Below, piece after piece: positions 11,971-25,505 of a stretch of DNA of 64,000 bases. Position 1 is the stretch's first letter. The number at the start of each line of letters is the position of its first letter. Where the stretch lies: positions 5,208,001 to 5,272,000 of the forward strand of contig BSBN01000334.1 in assembly GCA_027924645.1 (NCBI GenBank), given 5' to 3'. Below the pieces are notes generated by a model that saw nothing but the letters and a program-made list of their open reading frames with translations, searched no databases and was not told the DNA's origin. Both the position numbers and the translations under genes were made by a program. The stretch is from Cunninghamia lanceolata. Taxonomy: Eukaryota; Streptophyta; Pinopsida; Cupressales; Cupressaceae.

Positions 11971-13198
11971 GTTTTAGAACAGAAATTTGATTTTCATAAT
12001 CAGTGATCTTTTTTATTCATTTTGAAGTTTTTGAACAGAAATTTGATTTTTATAACCAGTGATCTTATTGACTAAACAATCAATTTCTTGTTGAGCTTTG
12101 TTTTCATGTATCAAAGCTTCTTTCTTAAGCTTCTTGATTTCACTAAGGGCACAATTTACTTCACCATCTAGATCAATTTCTGTCTTAGATTCATCTAATT
12201 TGATTTCTTCTACCTTTTATTTTTACAAACAACAGCCATGAACAAATGTTCATCAATTTCTTCACTAGACACTTTAGTACAGCTATCAGTTACATCAGTA
12301 GTCAAGCTTTTCTTCTTTTTGAAGTTGTTTTTCTTGTTGAACTTATACTTTTTCTTTGTATATTTTTTATTATCTTCATCTTCAATTTGTTGTTCCTTGT
12401 TAGGACACCTAGCAGCATAATGTCCTATTTTACCACAGTTAAAACATTTGAAGCACAGTTTTCATTTATACCTACCAGCAGAGCCTCTTCTTAATCTACT
12501 TATAACAATTGATTCATCATCATCTAATTTTTCAGATTTAGATTTAAATTCATTATCCTTTTTGACAAACTTGAATGCAGTCTCTTTATTAGAAGTATCA
12601 TCAATCTTTTTCATTTCATATGTAGTTAATATACTGTCTAAAGCATCTACAATTAATGTTTTCATGTTTCTTTCTTCTACAGTAGAGGTTTTAGAATCAT
12701 ACTTAGGAGATCAAGTTCTTAAGATATTTTTCACAATAGTAATTTCTTCTATTTTTTCTCCTAGATCTTGCATTGTATTTACAATTTCCTGAACTCTTTG
12801 AAGGTATTATGCCACCTTCTCATCTTTTGTCATTCTCAATCCTTCAAACTTATTTCTCAAAGCTTGAAGGTTTGCTTCTTTAATATCTTCATCTCCTTCA
12901 TATATATTTGATAACATTCCCATATAGAGTTGGCAATTTTATAGTCAATGACCTTGACAAGGACATCATGTGACAAACCACAACAAATGGCATTTGAAGC
13001 CTTTGCATCGCACTCATAGGCTCTTTCTTCATCATCTATAGATGGGGTTCTAGTACTAGAATAACCAGAAGTAATAGCATTGGAGACATCAAAGCCTGAA
13101 GAGTTTATATGGCTCTCCATTCTAGACTTCCAAAATGCATAATCAAAACCATCAAACAAAGGTGCCTTAAAGGTAGAAAGACCTTCTTGGGATGACAT
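11971..13198 (-). pseudogene. Truncated copia gag, third copy
   Basis: Same extent as the second copy. The N-terminus is best preserved here: start codon at 13198-13196, then 113 codons without a stop (MSSQEGLSTFKAPLFDGFDY, then AFWKSRMESHINS, ending at 12857). Further on are a shifted middle part (12665-12462), an intact CCHC knuckle around 12400-12445, and the coiled-coil tail to about 12030. The same short TTTTAGAACAGAAATTTG repeat occurs at the cut end (11971-12050), which shows that the second and third copies share one junction. No protease or polymerase is present. Confidence 0.85.
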
Positions 13199-13252
13199 TG
13201 TTTGTACTCTAACAGAAAACCCTTAGGTTGATAAACCTTTACTCAAGGGTCT

Positions 13253-13265
13253 GGCTTTGATAGCA
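13253..13265 (-). other. Primer binding site, third copy
   Basis: Minus strand TGCTATCAAAGCC, a degraded initiator-Met primer site two bases from the LTR. Confidence 0.7.
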
Positions 13266-13267
13266 CT

Positions 13268-15262
13268 TATTAGAGTACAACCAACACTAAGAGGGGGGGT
13301 GAATCAGTTTTGGAGACAAACATAGATAAATTTCATCTCTTTTCAAACTTGAAATAATAAATTGCAATGCTGATTTGAATGTTTTGCAAGACAGAAAATG
13401 AAGTACTAAACAGTGAATGTAATGAAAAGTTTACACATAATACATCAATGGATCACACAAATAGAGACTATAACACAGAAAATTGCATGAGTGGAATGCC
13501 CTCCTGAGGAATAAAAACAACTTAGGAAAGATGCCTCACTAGCTTAATATAAAAAAAACCAATCATACAGTCTCATTGACTTCTCTTCTTGCCTCACTAG
13601 CTTTTTACAACTGTGCCTCACTAGCTTTTTATCTTTCCTCACTGGCACATCTCAAGTACATCAATACAATGAATAGTTTATGTCAATAAAGAGGATTTCT
13701 CTATTTCTCTTAATGCTATATTCTTGAATGTCTCATTGAATTTTGAGACGCCAAGAGATTCAACAGTTTGTGCACATATACCACTAAATACAGAAAGATG
13801 TTCAACTATATTCTATTATTTGTGTTTGATATCATAGTGATTGTAAAAACCAAGCAAACACAATAGAGTATAATGTCTCTTTCATACTTTATCAAAACAT
13901 GTCTTTCTTTCTTTCACTGAATAGTTTGAAAATATAACTATTTTTCTGCAACTATTTGATATAGTCTAGGTAACCAATCAAGGTTATGGACGAACCCCAA
14001 ATTGTATTTGTCATGATTTCCACAATGTTATCACAAGGTTTAATCAAAACTTTTGTAACTGAAATCATATTAACTATGGTTCTCTATCGTACAACAGGAT
14101 AAATAATGGTGTTTACATATAAATACTGCACCAAATCATCATTAATCTGCACTAATTACAGGATCTCAACAAGTTGTTTAATGTAACCATTACTAGACAA
14201 AACTGTCCACATATCATAACAAACCTTAGCAAAAATTCCTTGGGAGTAAACAAAGGTAATCACCCCTTTTTTTTAACTACCGAACCCAGATGAGTAAAAC
14301 TGGTCTGAGTTTAGTAATCAACTAAAACCCTATTTCCAACATAGTCTATGCAGAGAATTACAAGTCATTTAAAAAGTTTCATCCCCACATTAAGTTTTCC
14401 ATTTACAAAATGAAGAACAAACAAAAACTTAAGGTTCTTAACAATCCCTTAATTAATTTTTCATCAACATAACTGCAACCAACTATTGAGAAGGAATGAA
14501 AGAAAAATGAACCAAATCACATGAAAACCAGTCGAATGAGTATCTTAACTATCCACAACCTTTAGTCTCAGCATTGTCACATCCTTCATGATCTTCTTCT
14601 TCAAATATTCTACAATATCCATGACTTTCAATGATGAAGAAATATAAAACCCTTGTCTTCATATCCTATCTTGGCTGAGAGCTCATATTCAAAGCTCAAA
14701 CCATATATAATGAAATGTTATGAAGCCCTTTTGATTCCAATTACATGCATTCTCGGTGTGCCCTAAAAGGGACCGGTAAACTTCAATTTACCAAAACCCC
14801 TTTTTTTACCTATTTTAAAGCTTGAGACATGTTCGATAGGTCCAATCACTTACATAGCCTGAAGTGGCATTTTATAACAAAGTTTATGAATTTAAATTTA
14901 TATGCCATAAGAGAAAATTAAACATGGTTTGTCTTTGAGTGACTCTTAGTTAGCCTAACCAAGTTCATCAAATAAATATGACATTGTAAAATCCTTATAA
15001 ATCAATATGCATGTAAGGTCACTCTGCCACATAATCACATGATGTATGATAAACATATGCCAACATGAAGATATGTCAAGATAACATCCATCATATTATA
15101 TCCACTATCAAGATCAACTGTCATAGTCATGAAAACCATGTCACCATAAAGCACTTACCACATCATGAAACTATATTACCAAGCACTTGCCATCATGAAA
15201 CTATATTACCATCTGTCACCTGAGACCACAACTACAAAAACAAATGACAATTGGGGTCAATA
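13268..15262 (-). repeat. Copia A-family LTR, third copy
   Basis: Colinear with the two other full copies. The end reads TCAATA (CA to TA) at 15262. It borders the only flank copy that runs on into unique DNA. Confidence 0.85.
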
Positions 15263-15346
15263 GCATCTAGTCTGGACCCAACTCTTCATAGAATCGGCTT
15301 GCAATCAAATGGAAATGATTAAATGCTGCCTAAAAATTGAAAGATA

Positions 15347-15591
15347 ATGACCACCCGTGAGAAAGATGTTCAAGTAATGAAGAGAAATACCATATTGGCT
15401 GCTTTGTCATGTAAAGTAGCCCATGTGCCCCCACCTAACCATGTGCCCCCACCTAACAATCATGTAAGTGATTTTGATTCTTTCATCTTCTTGCAAATTG
15501 GAGAAGATAATTTGTTGCATTCATTACATAGTTCACCACATTCTCCACAACAGAGAAAGTTGCCTGAGCAAGGTTCTCAACCCACACCTGT
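15347..15591 (+). pseudogene. 5' part of an unrecognised ORF split by element D
   Basis: A plus-strand frame opens at the ATG at 15347 and runs up to the insertion point of element D. It includes a perfect 18-bp tandem duplication (CATGTGCCCCCACCTAAC, 15422-15457) that adds one HVPPPN unit, then DFDSFIFLQIGED and a Ser/His/Pro/Gln-rich stretch. The target duplication CCTGT (15587-15591) falls inside a codon, and the same phase resumes at 27809, so both halves belonged to one frame of about 480 codons. The true start is uncertain: a stop lies just upstream, and the duplicated flank copies have a 2-bp length difference there. I do not recognise the protein. It may be a host gene or an accessory ORF of an older transposon. 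Confidence 0.6.
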
Positions 15592-18500
15592 TGTAATGTC
15601 CCATCAAGGAACCCTAGAGAATAGTTCAACAATGCTAGCCAAAAAGAGAAATTTTTATTTTTTATTTTTATTTTTAAAACAAAGTAATAACAAAGAACTG
15701 TTAATCATATCTATCAAAGAAGCTCAGTTCTCTAGGGACTCTACGCTACATTAATAATAACAAGATCTAACCAACATTATGAGTTATCTAACAACCTTAG
15801 ATCATTTAATTTTTTATTACATTCAATGAATAAACACATATATTTCCATATTACATCAACAGATAAATAATCATCAAGATTCTTCATATAGGTTTCCAAG
15901 AACATATATAGTTTCCTTTACAAGAGATTACATTGCTTACAATATCATTTTCCTAATTACATTGGCTTACATACATGAAGGTGACAGCACTTCATTCAAC
16001 TGATATATGGAACTAGAATATGAACATACATATCTATTTCCTCAGGCTAGAACAAGATTTGCAATCTAATATAAGAGGCTCAACCTTCTTGCACATAAAC
16101 AATAGCATGGCTAACCAATGGAAATAATAGCACAACCACCCGACCATGTGGAACCCTGAGGTCCACCCCCCTGTACTAGGAGATAACACTATGTCCCACA
16201 ACAAACAATTAGGTAGGAAACAGTAAACTGACATAATCATAGATAACACAGGACTAACGTAACACACAAGAGATGTATAGAATTTACCTAACAAGGTACA
16301 ATCCCCATAATAAAGCTTTGGATTTTATTTATACACTCAGGAATAGTTGCGGTAGATGTTCATAGGATGAATAAAATTCATAGACGACCTTAAATTGTTT
16401 TCTATTATAATCTATATAATAATACCCACATGACCCATTTAATACATACAATATCATAGAAGGAAAATAGGAAAACAACATTTTACATGCATAAATAAAC
16501 CATCAAGGCTAAACAATAATTAACCATGGTTCGTTAAGGATCATGTATACTTGGCCATAGTCATAATAGAGGTCAAAGGCCCATTTTGCATCATATAGTC
16601 TTAAAAGAATAAAATTTATAATCAACAATATAATTATTCTTGTAAAGATTATACTAGCATAATGACCATTAAGCCATGGCATAGGTCAAAATCATTAATT
16701 TTGAGATTCCAATCTATCAATAGTAAAATTATGATTGAAAGATAATACAACTTTACTAATGAGGCAATTTATTATATTTCCTGAATATGTTTCTTAATAT
16801 TGAATTTAATCTAGGAGACTTAACACATAACTCTATTTAATTCCTATTCTAGGATGTTCTGTATGTTATCATCCCTTAACTCACTAATTTTACAATAGAT
16901 ACATGCAGCTCCCTATTTCCACTCCACCCATGCTATTTCTATTTTCTAATAATTTTAAAACTATATCAAATCCCAAATCTTACTTTCTATTAAACATGTC
17001 CTTAAGAGATAATTTCTAACTTAGTCCTTACAACTTTCTTATCCAAAGCTTGTTATAGTACATCTATCTATTGAACCAAAATAATATTACAATATAACAT
17101 AATGAAGCTTTCTCAATATACAATTATATTAATAGCTAATTTAAAAGTAATTAACTATCATGATAAATTAATAAGAGAATGTTTGAGTGATAAATCAGTC
17201 CTTACAATGATACATGCTACTCAATAATAAATTAATTTAATAAAAAAAATACAATTATGTCAAAACCAAAATTTAAATCCAAATCATATAACATAGTTTT
17301 TTTTTAAAAATATAAATAGAAAATTCATTCTATTATTACTAAACAAATCCTCTAAAGAAAGATAGTTTCCTTTCATATTTACTATTAAATAAAGAAGCTT
17401 TGTAATTAAATATAACAAGATAAGATTCTAAAAAGAAGTTAGATTAATTTAGTTTCTTAAAAAAGTATAGAAGCTAAGAAAAAAAAGGAGAATATTGCTG
17501 CACAAAAGAAGAACAATAGAGTCAACTTAGCTATATAAATATGCCTAATATGATATAATCCTTTTATCTGTAAAATCTCCTTGATTTGAAAAAAAAATGA
17601 ATCGAATGATTTATATAACCTAACACCAAGCATTATTCAAAATGGATGTATTGAAAAGACATAAGAAAATCCAAGCAAATGCAAATGGTTGATTTAAATA
17701 AGACAAGTAAATTATTTGACAAGATACCTATAATAAATATGTTGAAAAGGATTTAGAAACTTTAACATATTGTAAATGAGAAAGCGGAGACAATACACTT
17801 TATATTGTTATTGGATATTAACATACTAGTTTTTTCCTAAGATAATTAGAAGGAAAATTCTAAAGTTAAGAGGCCATATTTCCATTAAGAAAGTTCTAAA
17901 TAAATGGCACCGAAAAATTGCTGGACATTGTTGGCAGGTGTAAAGCTAAAATATGGTAATATAAAAGATAAATGTGGCGCCCAACAAAATGTAAGGGCTA
18001 ACATAATAATGTAACAGAAGGGAAAGTTTTGTTAAAACTTGGAGTAACTCAGCTTGAATGAAGGATGGTTTATCCAGATTTTAAACAATTACATAATTCT
18101 ATGGTAGTAGTATTTCTCTACAGCCGAAGGAAAAAAGTTGGCAATTATTTAGGATATGCATCGAATAGATCACTAAAAATATATTAAACAGATGCAAATG
18201 GGAGGGAAAAGCCATCATTTTTTTTTTTCTATTTGAACCACACCACACCTGCGTACTATGCAAAGATGATTAAGAAAAGAACTAAAGATGATACATCAAT
18301 TTGTGATCCAAAACAGGAAGGCAATGACATTGCGAATACTGCTAAGTCTATATGATATCCTTGCATGGATCAATCTCCAAACTAATCAAGTCACATTTCG
18401 CTGTGAACTCGTAGGCTGCGCCATAAAGGGAGTGTAGGAAGGGAAGGTCACGCAAATGGAAATAAGATGGATTCCATCAAACACTGCAGCTATATGTGCC

Positions 18501-20093
18501 CTACTAGACAAGTCAGCAATTAGATACATGCAGAAAGCGTTTGTACTGTAGATAAAATGCCTCAATGAAAAGTGGTTTTCTAAGTTGAAAAATAAGGAGG
18601 TGTATCATGGTGTAGGACCAAGACAGTCTTGGCGCAATAAAAATAAATAAAGAACATCATAAGGTAGAGCACAAATTCTAAATTTAAGTGCAAGGCTTAC
18701 AACAGGTGCTTGAATGCCTCAGAGATAAGAGATTGTAAGAAATGCCATCAAAGCAGGGTAAGAGCATAAAACACTATATCATATAGATGAGCTTAATAAC
18801 TTAAGAGGGTCATTCAAACATTACAGTGGAAGCAAGCAAATCAAAATCAATCTATGTTCATTATATCATAAACACTCCAAAATTTCCTACAAGATCATAA
18901 ATATATAACGTACCTGGATTTCCTTCCCAAAATATGCTTCTACTTTTTTTTCGCAGATGTAGCTAATACTATTCCTATCATCAAAATCTATAAAGGAAAG
19001 AATGGTACAGTTTATCGCCCTCATGCCAATGCTTCTCATCTCCAGAGATCCTTCTCCCCCACTTCTTCCTATAGGACCTCCTCCTAAAACACATGCACAG
19101 GAAGGAAATAAGTGTAATTTTTCCCCAAAGTCCCCCTCTCATCGTCGACTAACAAAAGGCATATTTAACGTCATCGTCAGAAGACAAACATGCATAGGTT
19201 GAGGCATATGAGAGGGAGTAGTGGTCTGATAACCATTTCACAACATAAGATTTAAAGAGTAGGAATTCTATAAAGTACCATGAAACTAGAATTTAAAACA
19301 TTACAAACAATTATCACATTATTTAACTATGTATTGTTTAACTACAAATATCATTGTTTCAATCTATAATTAAAACCTAGAAGATATATTAATTCATCAA
19401 AGACAATACTTTAATAAAATACAAAGGTTTCAATGAATGCAATGTCTCCTTATGATTAAAGAGGCCATACTCGTGAAACTATAAATTGTTTCCAAAATAA
19501 AACTCAAGAATGAAGTGGATGGTTTAGAAGGATCAACGGTTAAGGTTATTGGAGTCAAAACTCAAAACAATTACCTTTCCACTAACTAGAGTAAAAAAGA
19601 AAAACTTCAAGCAACAGTGACTGGCCACCAAATGCATTGACAAGGTATTAAACCAGGTATTCATCCTCTTTGAGTATGATGGATAGGGTAGGGGACCAAG
19701 TGCTATCTCCTATCAACTAATTCCATTGGGTTCAAGGCATGCTCAAACCTGCCAAGTCAGGTGGAGTCGATGCTTGGCACCTACTCACTCAACATACAAG
19801 TTAAAGTACATGTACATAATAGCTGAAGCACTTGGAAAAGAATTCTAACATTTGTATCTCATTCTCGTATGTCCTCGATATGTTCAATGGTACGATATCG
19901 CCTTTTCCACTTATACTAACAACATACTACTGCATCACCAGACTATCCAAATAATTCTCTGCATAAAAATAATAACATAACAATATGCATCATACCTATG
20001 AAAGTACTAACTAAAGCTCCTATTCCATCATCATCTCCAGGTTCCTTAGCCAAACTACCTACACAACCAAAGTGAGTATGGAGGGGTACTACA
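15592..20093 (-). repeat. 3' LTR of element D
   Basis: Starts TGTAATGTCCCATCAAGG and ends GGGGTACTACA. It matches 23311-27808 along its whole length. It lacks the 78-bp LINE-tail insertion seen in the other LTR, and it has a few small extra segments (for example near 18105-18125). The short frame at 19002-19202 recurs at 26714-26917 only because the LTRs are copies. It is antisense to the element and I do not count it as a gene. Confidence 0.9.
16324..16333 (-). promoter_or_regulatory. Putative TATA box, D 3' LTR
   Basis: TATAAATAAA on the minus strand, the same site as 23982-23991 in the 5' LTR. Confidence 0.4.
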
Positions 20094-20106
20094 TCCTCCC
20101 CCCTAA
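20094..20106 (-). other. Polypurine tract of element D
   Basis: TCCTCCCCCCTAA on the plus strand directly after the LTR CA end. It reads as a purine run on the element strand, the expected plus-strand primer. Confidence 0.8.
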
Positions 20107-22024
20107 AACTTGACTTACTCCTAGAAGTCGCAAACTAGAGTGGAAACATAACATGTTAGTACCAACATCAAAGCTAGTTCATCTCATAAAAATAATATAC
20201 ACTAGTTTGCCTATGGAAGCAATTTATCTCACTAAAATATAAACTTATATACTTCTTTTCAATATAATCTATCCTTCTAATTTTCAATGTCACAATAGTA
20301 ACACAATCAAAACTTGCATTTTCAAAATGATTCCATAGTATCTAAACCACTCAAAATCCTTACAAGTTAGCATCGACACCCAATCAGTTTCTTCAAGACA
20401 AAGAAAACATTGCACCCTTTTAATCCTAACCAGTAGAAATCTTTACATTATAAACATATAAATTATTCAGTTTCCAAATACACCACCATTGCAATTCCTC
20501 TTCCAAATTACTGTTACACAATCAATAGATCACAATACTACATTTTCACAAAATATCAACAAATTTATCCACATAAAACACACATTTTCTATTAAATATC
20601 CATCATTTAAAATAAGACACTTCACTTAAATTATTGTACTACACTAAATCCAAACAAGATTTATCATTTCATAAGTGCAATATTCACGATTTAACATACA
20701 TTCTTGAAAAGTAGCATACTAATCCATAATACATAATCCATGAGCCAAGAGTCAAAATCCATCTCACATAATCCATACCTCACACTCAGTGACTTGTTGG
20801 TGTTAGACCACACTCATAGGGTGAGACCATCCAACAAGCCATAATGATCTCTCTCTTATTGTATAAGGTGGTTACCCTCCAAGAGATGGTCATCACACAT
20901 AGGTGGGTAGTGGGTCCTAGCTATATAACAGCCTCACATACCCCCATCCTCAAGGTTCCCTATGTCTGCTTCCTCATATATAGTCACCAAGTCCACCTCA
21001 TACATTCTTGGAGAGGAATCACAATACGACACATGACCAACATCAAAAACAATAAGGCTAAACTAGTTTAGCCACCAAAGTCATAAAGAAAGATTAAATA
21101 AAAATCTAATTTCTACACTAAATCAAATGTAACCACAAGGGCTACAAGTAAATAAGATCACAAGGTGTAGCCAAACCATCATAATCAAATATAAACAAAG
21201 CGTAAGCCTTCACAATCACTAGACAATCATCAATAACCACAAAGAGAGTCCACAATCTTTGAAATTGTACTATACAACACTATGTGACTAGATACTAGCC
21301 ACCAAACGAGGAAGGAGAGAACAACATCAGGCTATAGTAGTAGCCCTCAGGTGGTGTGGAGTGAGCACACCATCCACATGGCTTAGGGTGTAATCCTCAG
21401 CTACACCCTACATCGCATCATCATGCAGCATGGACTAACCAAGTGGCCCGCACACTCCTTGGTTGCCCCATGGAATGTGCACCTCGGTCACATCTCACAT
21501 CGTGTCTCAACTTGACATGGTCATACACCAACTAGACAAGGTACGTACTAGCCCTATACTACATGGTAGTGTGTTTATGGCTCTGTGGAAGTAGGCAGGT
21601 GCAGAACACACCCCATATAGCGACACCTCATGGAAAAGGCACATGCAGATACTCACCATAGCCAAAGGTATACATGGCTAGGACATACCCATATGCTAAC
21701 TAACCCAAACACCATTGAAAGCAAACATGAGTATTCCTCTACAAGTGTGTGAGGCCCCATTATGCTCATCACCCAAGTGGGCTATAACAAAATATCATAG
21801 TGCACCTTCACATGTCTAAGCACGTGGTATCGTGTCCTCGAGCCCAGCTCACTACCATCAGCAACATGGCATCATCACTAGCATTGTGTTGGAACATCAG
21901 TGGGCTATGGCATCGTACTTATTGCATCATGTCAGAACATGTGCAAATATGGGATATGTCTCACATGGGTAACACATCTCTCTCCACACACTGGACCTCA
22001 AAATATACATGAGGCACATGGTCT

Positions 22025-22135
22025 CACTTGGGTTATCTATGTAGGTCCTAGGTCCCAGCCCCCAAGTGATGACTCATGTCATCACATAGTTCTAGTTGGG
22101 TTGTCCATGCAGGTCCTAGACCCCGGCCCCCAACT
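22025..22135. repeat. Two tandem hairpin-forming units in D interior
   Basis: Unit 1 pairs CACTTGGG (22025-22032) with CCCAAGTG (22061-22068). Unit 2 pairs AGTTGGG (22094-22100) with CCCAACT (22129-22135). Both loops contain AGGTCCTAG and GGCCCC/AGCCCC-like tracts. Between units one base pair is swapped (C-G to G-C), keeping the stem. Confidence 0.55.
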
Positions 22136-22443
22136 GACAACTCATGTGGCATATCATACCTTTCACGAAGACAAGGTAAATGATCCTCTAAGAAATACCA
22201 TCCAGATGTTCAGAAACTATGGGGATTAGGGTAACACATATGGATCAAGTACCCTAATCCATCATAAGGGGAAGTAGTGAGTACATTTCCTTAAGTTTGA
22301 TTGAGTGAGGGACCGCTCTACGCCGTCATAAGCGTATGCTGTACATTCTACCCAAGGAACTTTGTGGCTGCTACTACCCCTTCACAGACTGAGGGACTAG
22401 AGAACTAAAATAAGAGAATCTATGAATCTAACTTTTGGTTACT

Positions 22444-22786
<343 letters not shown>

Positions 22787-23296
22787 CCACACAAGTGTTG
22801 GCCCTCAATCAGGTAACAAACATACAAACACATGTAATGGTATGGCTAATCCCACACCAAATTACACACATTCCCCAAGGATGGGTACCTAGTATCACCA
22901 TTCCATGGGCACACAAAGCATGTACGGGGTATTCATAACACTTAACAAATACACAGTTACTGGTTTTCCATGTTTACAGGGGAAGATTATATTTTCATAC
23001 ACAATTTCATTACTACCATAAGTACATTTATTTCCATAACTAATGTGATTCCCTTTGCAAAGTCATAACCTTATTTGTTATCCCCTTCCCTTTTACAATG
23101 TTCTCCCACTTCTACTTTTCTACGTATCACATGATGTTGAATGTCAATATCATGATCATCTATATAATACATCAAGCTGGGTGTTTAGATTAAAGCATGG
23201 TATCCATCTCAAAAGTTCTTATCACATGCAAAAGAAGATTTTCTATAACTCGACATGGGCGACAACATTAACCAGAGATCCCAGTGTTGAAACCTA

Positions 23297-23308
23297 GCTC
23301 TGATACCA
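23297..23308 (-). other. Primer binding site of element D
   Basis: Minus strand TGGTATCAGAGC, exact match to the initiator-Met type primer site, two bases from the 5' LTR. Confidence 0.9.
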
Positions 23309-23981
23309 AATGTAATGCCCGATCAAGGAACCCTACAGAATAGTTCAACAATGCTAGCTAAAAAGAGTAATTTTTATTTTTTTAAACAAAGTAATAACGA
23401 AGAACTGTTAATCATATCTATCAAAGAAGCTCAATTCTCTAGGGATTCCATGTTGCATTATTAATAACAAGATCTAACCAACATTATGAGTTACCTAACA
23501 ACCTTAGATCATTTAATTTTTTATTACATTCAATGAATAAACACATACATTTCCATATTACATATACAGTTTCCTTTACAAGAGATTACATTGCTTACAA
23601 TATCATTTTCCTAATTACATTGGATTACATACATCAAGGTGACAACACTTAATTCAACTGATATATGGAACTAGATTATGAACATAAATGTCTATCTCCT
23701 CAAGTTAGAACAAGATCCACAAATTGATATAAGAGGCTCAACATTCTTGCACATGAACAATAGCAAGGTTAATCAATATAGATAATAGTACAACCACCCC
23801 ACCATGTGGAACCCTAAGGTCCACCCCCCCGTGCTAGGAGATAACACTAGGTCCCACAACAAACAATTAGGTAGGAAACAACAGACTAACATAATCATGG
23901 ATAACACAGGACTAACATAACATGTAAGAGATGTATAGAATTTACCCAACAAGGTACAATCCCCATAATAAAGCTTTGTAT

Positions 23982-23991
23982 TTTATTTATA
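23982..23991 (-). promoter_or_regulatory. Putative TATA box, D 5' LTR
   Basis: TATAAATAAA on the element strand, conserved at 16324-16333, about 670 bp from the LTR end. That spacing would give a typical R-U5 length. Confidence 0.45.
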
Positions 23992-25416
23992 AACTCAGGA
24001 ATAGTTGCGGTAAATGTTCGTAGGATGAATAAAATTCATAGAAGGCCTTACATTGTTTTCTATAACAATCTATATAATAATACCCGCATGACCCATTTAA
24101 TACATACAATATCATAGAAGGAAAATGAGAAAACAACATTTTACATGCATAAATAAACCATCAAGGCTAAACAATAATTAACCATGGTTCGTTAAGGATC
24201 ATGTATACTTGGCCATAGTCGTAATAGAAGTCAAAGGCCCATTTTGCATCATATAGTCTTAAGAGAACAAAATGTATAATCGATAATATAATTATTCTTC
24301 TAAACATTATATTAGCATAATCACCATTAAACCATGGCATAGATCAAAATCATTAATTTTGAGACTCCTATCTATCAATAGTAAAATCTATGATTGAAAG
24401 ATAATACAACTTTACTAATGAGGCAATTTATTATATTTCCTAAATATGTTTCCTAATATTGAATTTAATCTAGGAGACTTAACACAACTCTATTTAATTC
24501 CTATTCTAGGATGTTCTGTATGTTATCATCCCTTCACTCACTAATTTTACAATAGATACATGTAGCTCCCTATTTCCACTCCACCCATCCTATTTCTATT
24601 TTCTAATAATTTTAAAACAATATCAAATCCCAAATCTTACTTTCTATTAAAGAACATGTCTTTAAGAAACAATTTCTAACTTAGTCCTTACAACTTTCTT
24701 ATCCATAGCTCGTTATAGTACATCTGTCTATTGAACCAAAATAATATTACAATATACCAAAATGAAGCTTTCACAATATACAATTATATTAATAACTAAT
24801 TTAAAAGTGATTTACTATCATGATAAATGAATAAGAGAATTTTTTAGTGATAAATCAATCCTTACCATGATACATGCCACTCAATTATAAATTATATTTA
24901 ATTAAAAAAAACACAATTATATGAAAACCAAAATTTAAATCCAAATCATATAACATAGTTTTTTTTTTTAAATATAAAGAGAAAAATTCATTCTATTATT
25001 ACTAAACAAATCCTCTAAAGAAACATAGTTTCCTTTCATATTTACTATTAAATAAAGAAGGTTTGTAATTAAATATAACATGATAAGATTCTAAAAAGAA
25101 GTTAGATTAATTTAGTTTCTAAAAAGAAATAGAAGCTAAGAAAAAAAATGTAGGATATCGCTGCACAAAAGAAGAACAATAGAGTAACTTAGCTATATAA
25201 ATATGCCTAATATGATATAATCCTTTTATCTATAAAATCTCCTTGATTTGAAAAAAAAAATGAATCGAATTATTTATGTAATCTACCAGCAAGTATTATT
25301 CAAAATGGATGTATTGAAAAGACATACGAAACTCCAAGCAAATGCAAATGGTTGATTTAAATAAGACAAGTAAATTATTTGACAAGATACCTATAATAAA
25401 TACGTTGAAAAGGATT

Positions 25417-25505
25417 TAGAAATTTTTATTTTTTTTTTAAGAAAAAGGTGCAAAGCACCCATACCAAATTTATTAATAAAAGGTAGAAGATACATAGAAA
25501 CTTTT
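25417..25505 (-). mobile_element. 5'-truncated LINE tail (about 67 bp)
   Basis: Relative to the other LTR (GATTTAGAAACTTTAACAT near 17750), 78 bp are added. The inserted piece ends in an oligo(A) run on the minus strand, preceded by GGTGCTTTGCACC, a palindrome typical of plant LINE 3' ends. It is flanked by an 11-bp target duplication TAGAAAYTTTT (25417-25427, 25495-25505) with one mismatch. These are hallmarks of target-primed reverse transcription with severe 5' truncation. Confidence 0.65.

Larger units (their letters stand above)
5188..15372 (-). repeat. Three head-to-tail blocks of gag-LTR-flank
   Basis: Three blocks (about 5188-8536, 8537-11975, 11976-15372) share the same order in plus coordinates: the 5' part of gag, primer site, LTR, then about 110 bp of non-element flank starting ACATCTAGTYTGGAC. 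Spacing of the LTR ends is 3436 and 3399 bp. Because the flank is carried in each block, this is a DNA-level tandem duplication of element plus target, not repeated insertion. The junction joins flank ...GATGTT to gag TTTAGAA...; the undisturbed flank (15369 on) goes on as GATGTTCAAGTAATG. By eye the blocks differ every 15-25 bases, so the event is old. Confidence 0.85.

Noticed and set aside
12238..12792. Phe/Ser-rich plus-strand frames over gag copies (also near 5360-5949)
   Set aside because: They are the reverse complement of the Lys/Glu-rich gag coding strand.
19002..19202. 66-codon frame conserved at 26714-26917
   Set aside because: Conservation is due to the two LTRs being copies. The frame is antisense to the element and has no known motif.
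21900..22229. 109-codon plus-strand frame in the LARD interior
   Set aside because: Antisense to the element, and its repeats match the hairpin units, not a protein domain. No start context or homology visible.
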